Shown: positions 63,533 through 64,000 of the stretch, in pieces
Position numbering within the stretch: the first letter of the stretch is position 1
Layout of the letters: each line of letters starts with the position of its first letter
Source of the DNA: JAJYKC01 sp963823105
GTDB lineage: Bacteria; Acidobacteriota; Terriglobia; Bryobacterales; Bryobacteraceae
Assembly: GCA_963823105.1 (NCBI GenBank)
Contig: CAWGKC010000017.1
Span: 496,001 to 560,000, forward strand
Reading direction: 5' to 3'
Length of the DNA: 64,000 nucleotides
Notes under the pieces: generated by a model
Told to the model about the DNA's origin: nothing
Seen by the model: only the letters and a program-made list of their open reading frames with translations
The model's database searches: none
Program-made: the position numbers and the translations under genes

Positions 63533-64000
63533 ATCCGCGCGCCTTCGTCCGTAGCCGGTACACCGAAGTCGTCGCGGTGATGTACAGCGTCCCATAGTCT
63601 GCGTCTCCCCAAGCCAGATTCGCGGGCTGCTCCGGAACCACGATCGTCCCCAGATGATTCCCCTTCGCGTCCCACACCCAGATGCCCTCGGGACCTGTCA
63701 CGTACAGATTCCCCGCGCGATCGATGCGCATCCCATCCGGCACGCCGCTCGAAGGCGGTCCATCTTCCTTCCCCAACACCCGCCCGTTGCGCAATCCCCC
63801 GCCCGCCGCGAAATCGTAAACGCGAATCTCGCGCCGGTCGCTGTCGTCCACATACAGCAGCTTCCCATCGGGTGAAAACGCCAGCCCGTTCGGCTGCACC
63901 ATTTCCTTCGTCAACAGCTTTACCGCGCCGTCGACGCTCAACCGGTATACGCCCTGATAAGCCAGTTCCTGCTTCTCGCCCTTCGGCAAATCGAACGTCG
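63504..64000 (-). CDS. SMP-30/gluconolactonase-like beta-propeller protein (5' end beyond the window)
   Basis: The visible 165 C-terminal residues contain the SMP-30/gluconolactonase features TKEMVQPNGLAFSPDGKLLYVDDSD, GVPDGMRIDRAGNLYVTGPEGIWVWDAKG and LAWGDADYGTLYITATTSVYRL, with the metal-binding Asn and Asp. Known members hydrolyse sugar lactones. The frame is open to the end of the window, so the start is missing. Its stop overlaps the 3' end of the MFS gene by 29 bases (convergent). A lactonase next to periplasmic dehydrogenases fits sugar-acid production. Confidence 0.85.
   Translation of the reverse strand, partial: TFDLPKGEKQELAYQGVYRLSVDGAVKLLTKEMVQPNGLAFSPDGKLLYVDDSDRREIRVYDFAAGGGLRNGRVLGKEDGPPSSGVPDGMRIDRAGNLYVTGPEGIWVWDAKGNHLGTIVVPEQPANLAWGDADYGTLYITATTSVYRLRTKARGFMPYLPFQN

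Noticed and set aside
1..64000. tRNA, rRNA, CRISPR, transposase, integrase or prophage signals
   Set aside because: None seen by eye: no repeat-spacer array, no IS-type ORF, no tRNA-like clover pattern noticed. A tRNAscan/Infernal run would be decisive.

Overview
The window is gene-dense, GC-rich chromosomal DNA. It most likely comes from an Acidobacteriota member of the Solibacter/Bryobacter type. The evidence is a VWFA-related protein of the acidobacterial type, many Tat- or Sec-exported enzymes, a GMC oxidoreductase paired with a gluconate dehydrogenase subunit 3-like partner, a fused transaldolase/glucose-6-phosphate isomerase, and a cytochrome c/PQQ-type fusion. I saw no rRNA, tRNA, CRISPR array, insertion sequence, prophage or origin, and no gene-free stretch above about 200 bases.

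Layout. 0-3 kb: type III polyketide synthase, FAD oxidoreductase and YceI protein. 3-5.5 kb: exported GMC oxidoreductase unit. 5.6-9.4 kb: Ser/Thr kinase, PIG-L deacetylase, heme-sensor-like HAMP protein and two DoxX proteins. 9.4-16.4 kb: pentose phosphate operon tkt-rpiB-tal/pgi-zwf. 16.5-22.2 kb: a probable degenerate-GGDEF protein, two secreted proteins, and an operon of Gfo/Idh dehydrogenase, choline-monooxygenase-like Rieske oxygenase and class III aminotransferase. 22-31 kb: tandem small membrane paralogs, rhomboid, VWFA protein, response regulator, GH3, metallo-hydrolase, peroxiredoxin, thiE and permease. 31-39.6 kb: hybrid histidine kinase, lone hydantoinase B, divergent phosphoglucose isomerase-like protein, rph and rdgB. 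40-44 kb: Tat-type PLP enzyme and deacetylase, dipeptidase, msrA. 44-51 kb: membrane protein, two Weimberg-type enzymes and an M16 peptidase pair. 51-64 kb: mostly secreted enzymes, namely a glycoside-hydrolase-like protein, exported RraA, DUF362, amidohydrolase, cytochrome/PQQ fusion, CBM9-like protein, Tat-type SelA-like PLP enzyme, Tat-type RidA, MFS carrier and an SMP-30/gluconolactonase-like protein.

The most interesting theme is extracytoplasmic versions of enzymes that are normally cytosolic. Two SelA/DgaE-like PLP enzymes, one RidA and one RraA carry export signals, and they sit with deacetylase, amidohydrolase, dehydrogenase and lactonase genes. My hypothesis is a periplasmic route for amino sugars or sugar acids: oxidation outside the membrane, beta-elimination by a Tat-folded PLP lyase, enamine/imine clean-up by RidA, then uptake of the keto acid by the MFS carrier.

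Caution. At least nine genes, and probably a tenth, are broken by single-base shifts that are repaired by adding or removing one base, mostly in short homopolymers. Half lie between 54 and 63 kb. Housekeeping genes such as zwf and tal/pgi are affected, so residual sequencing errors are more likely than pseudogenes. I give the repaired extents.
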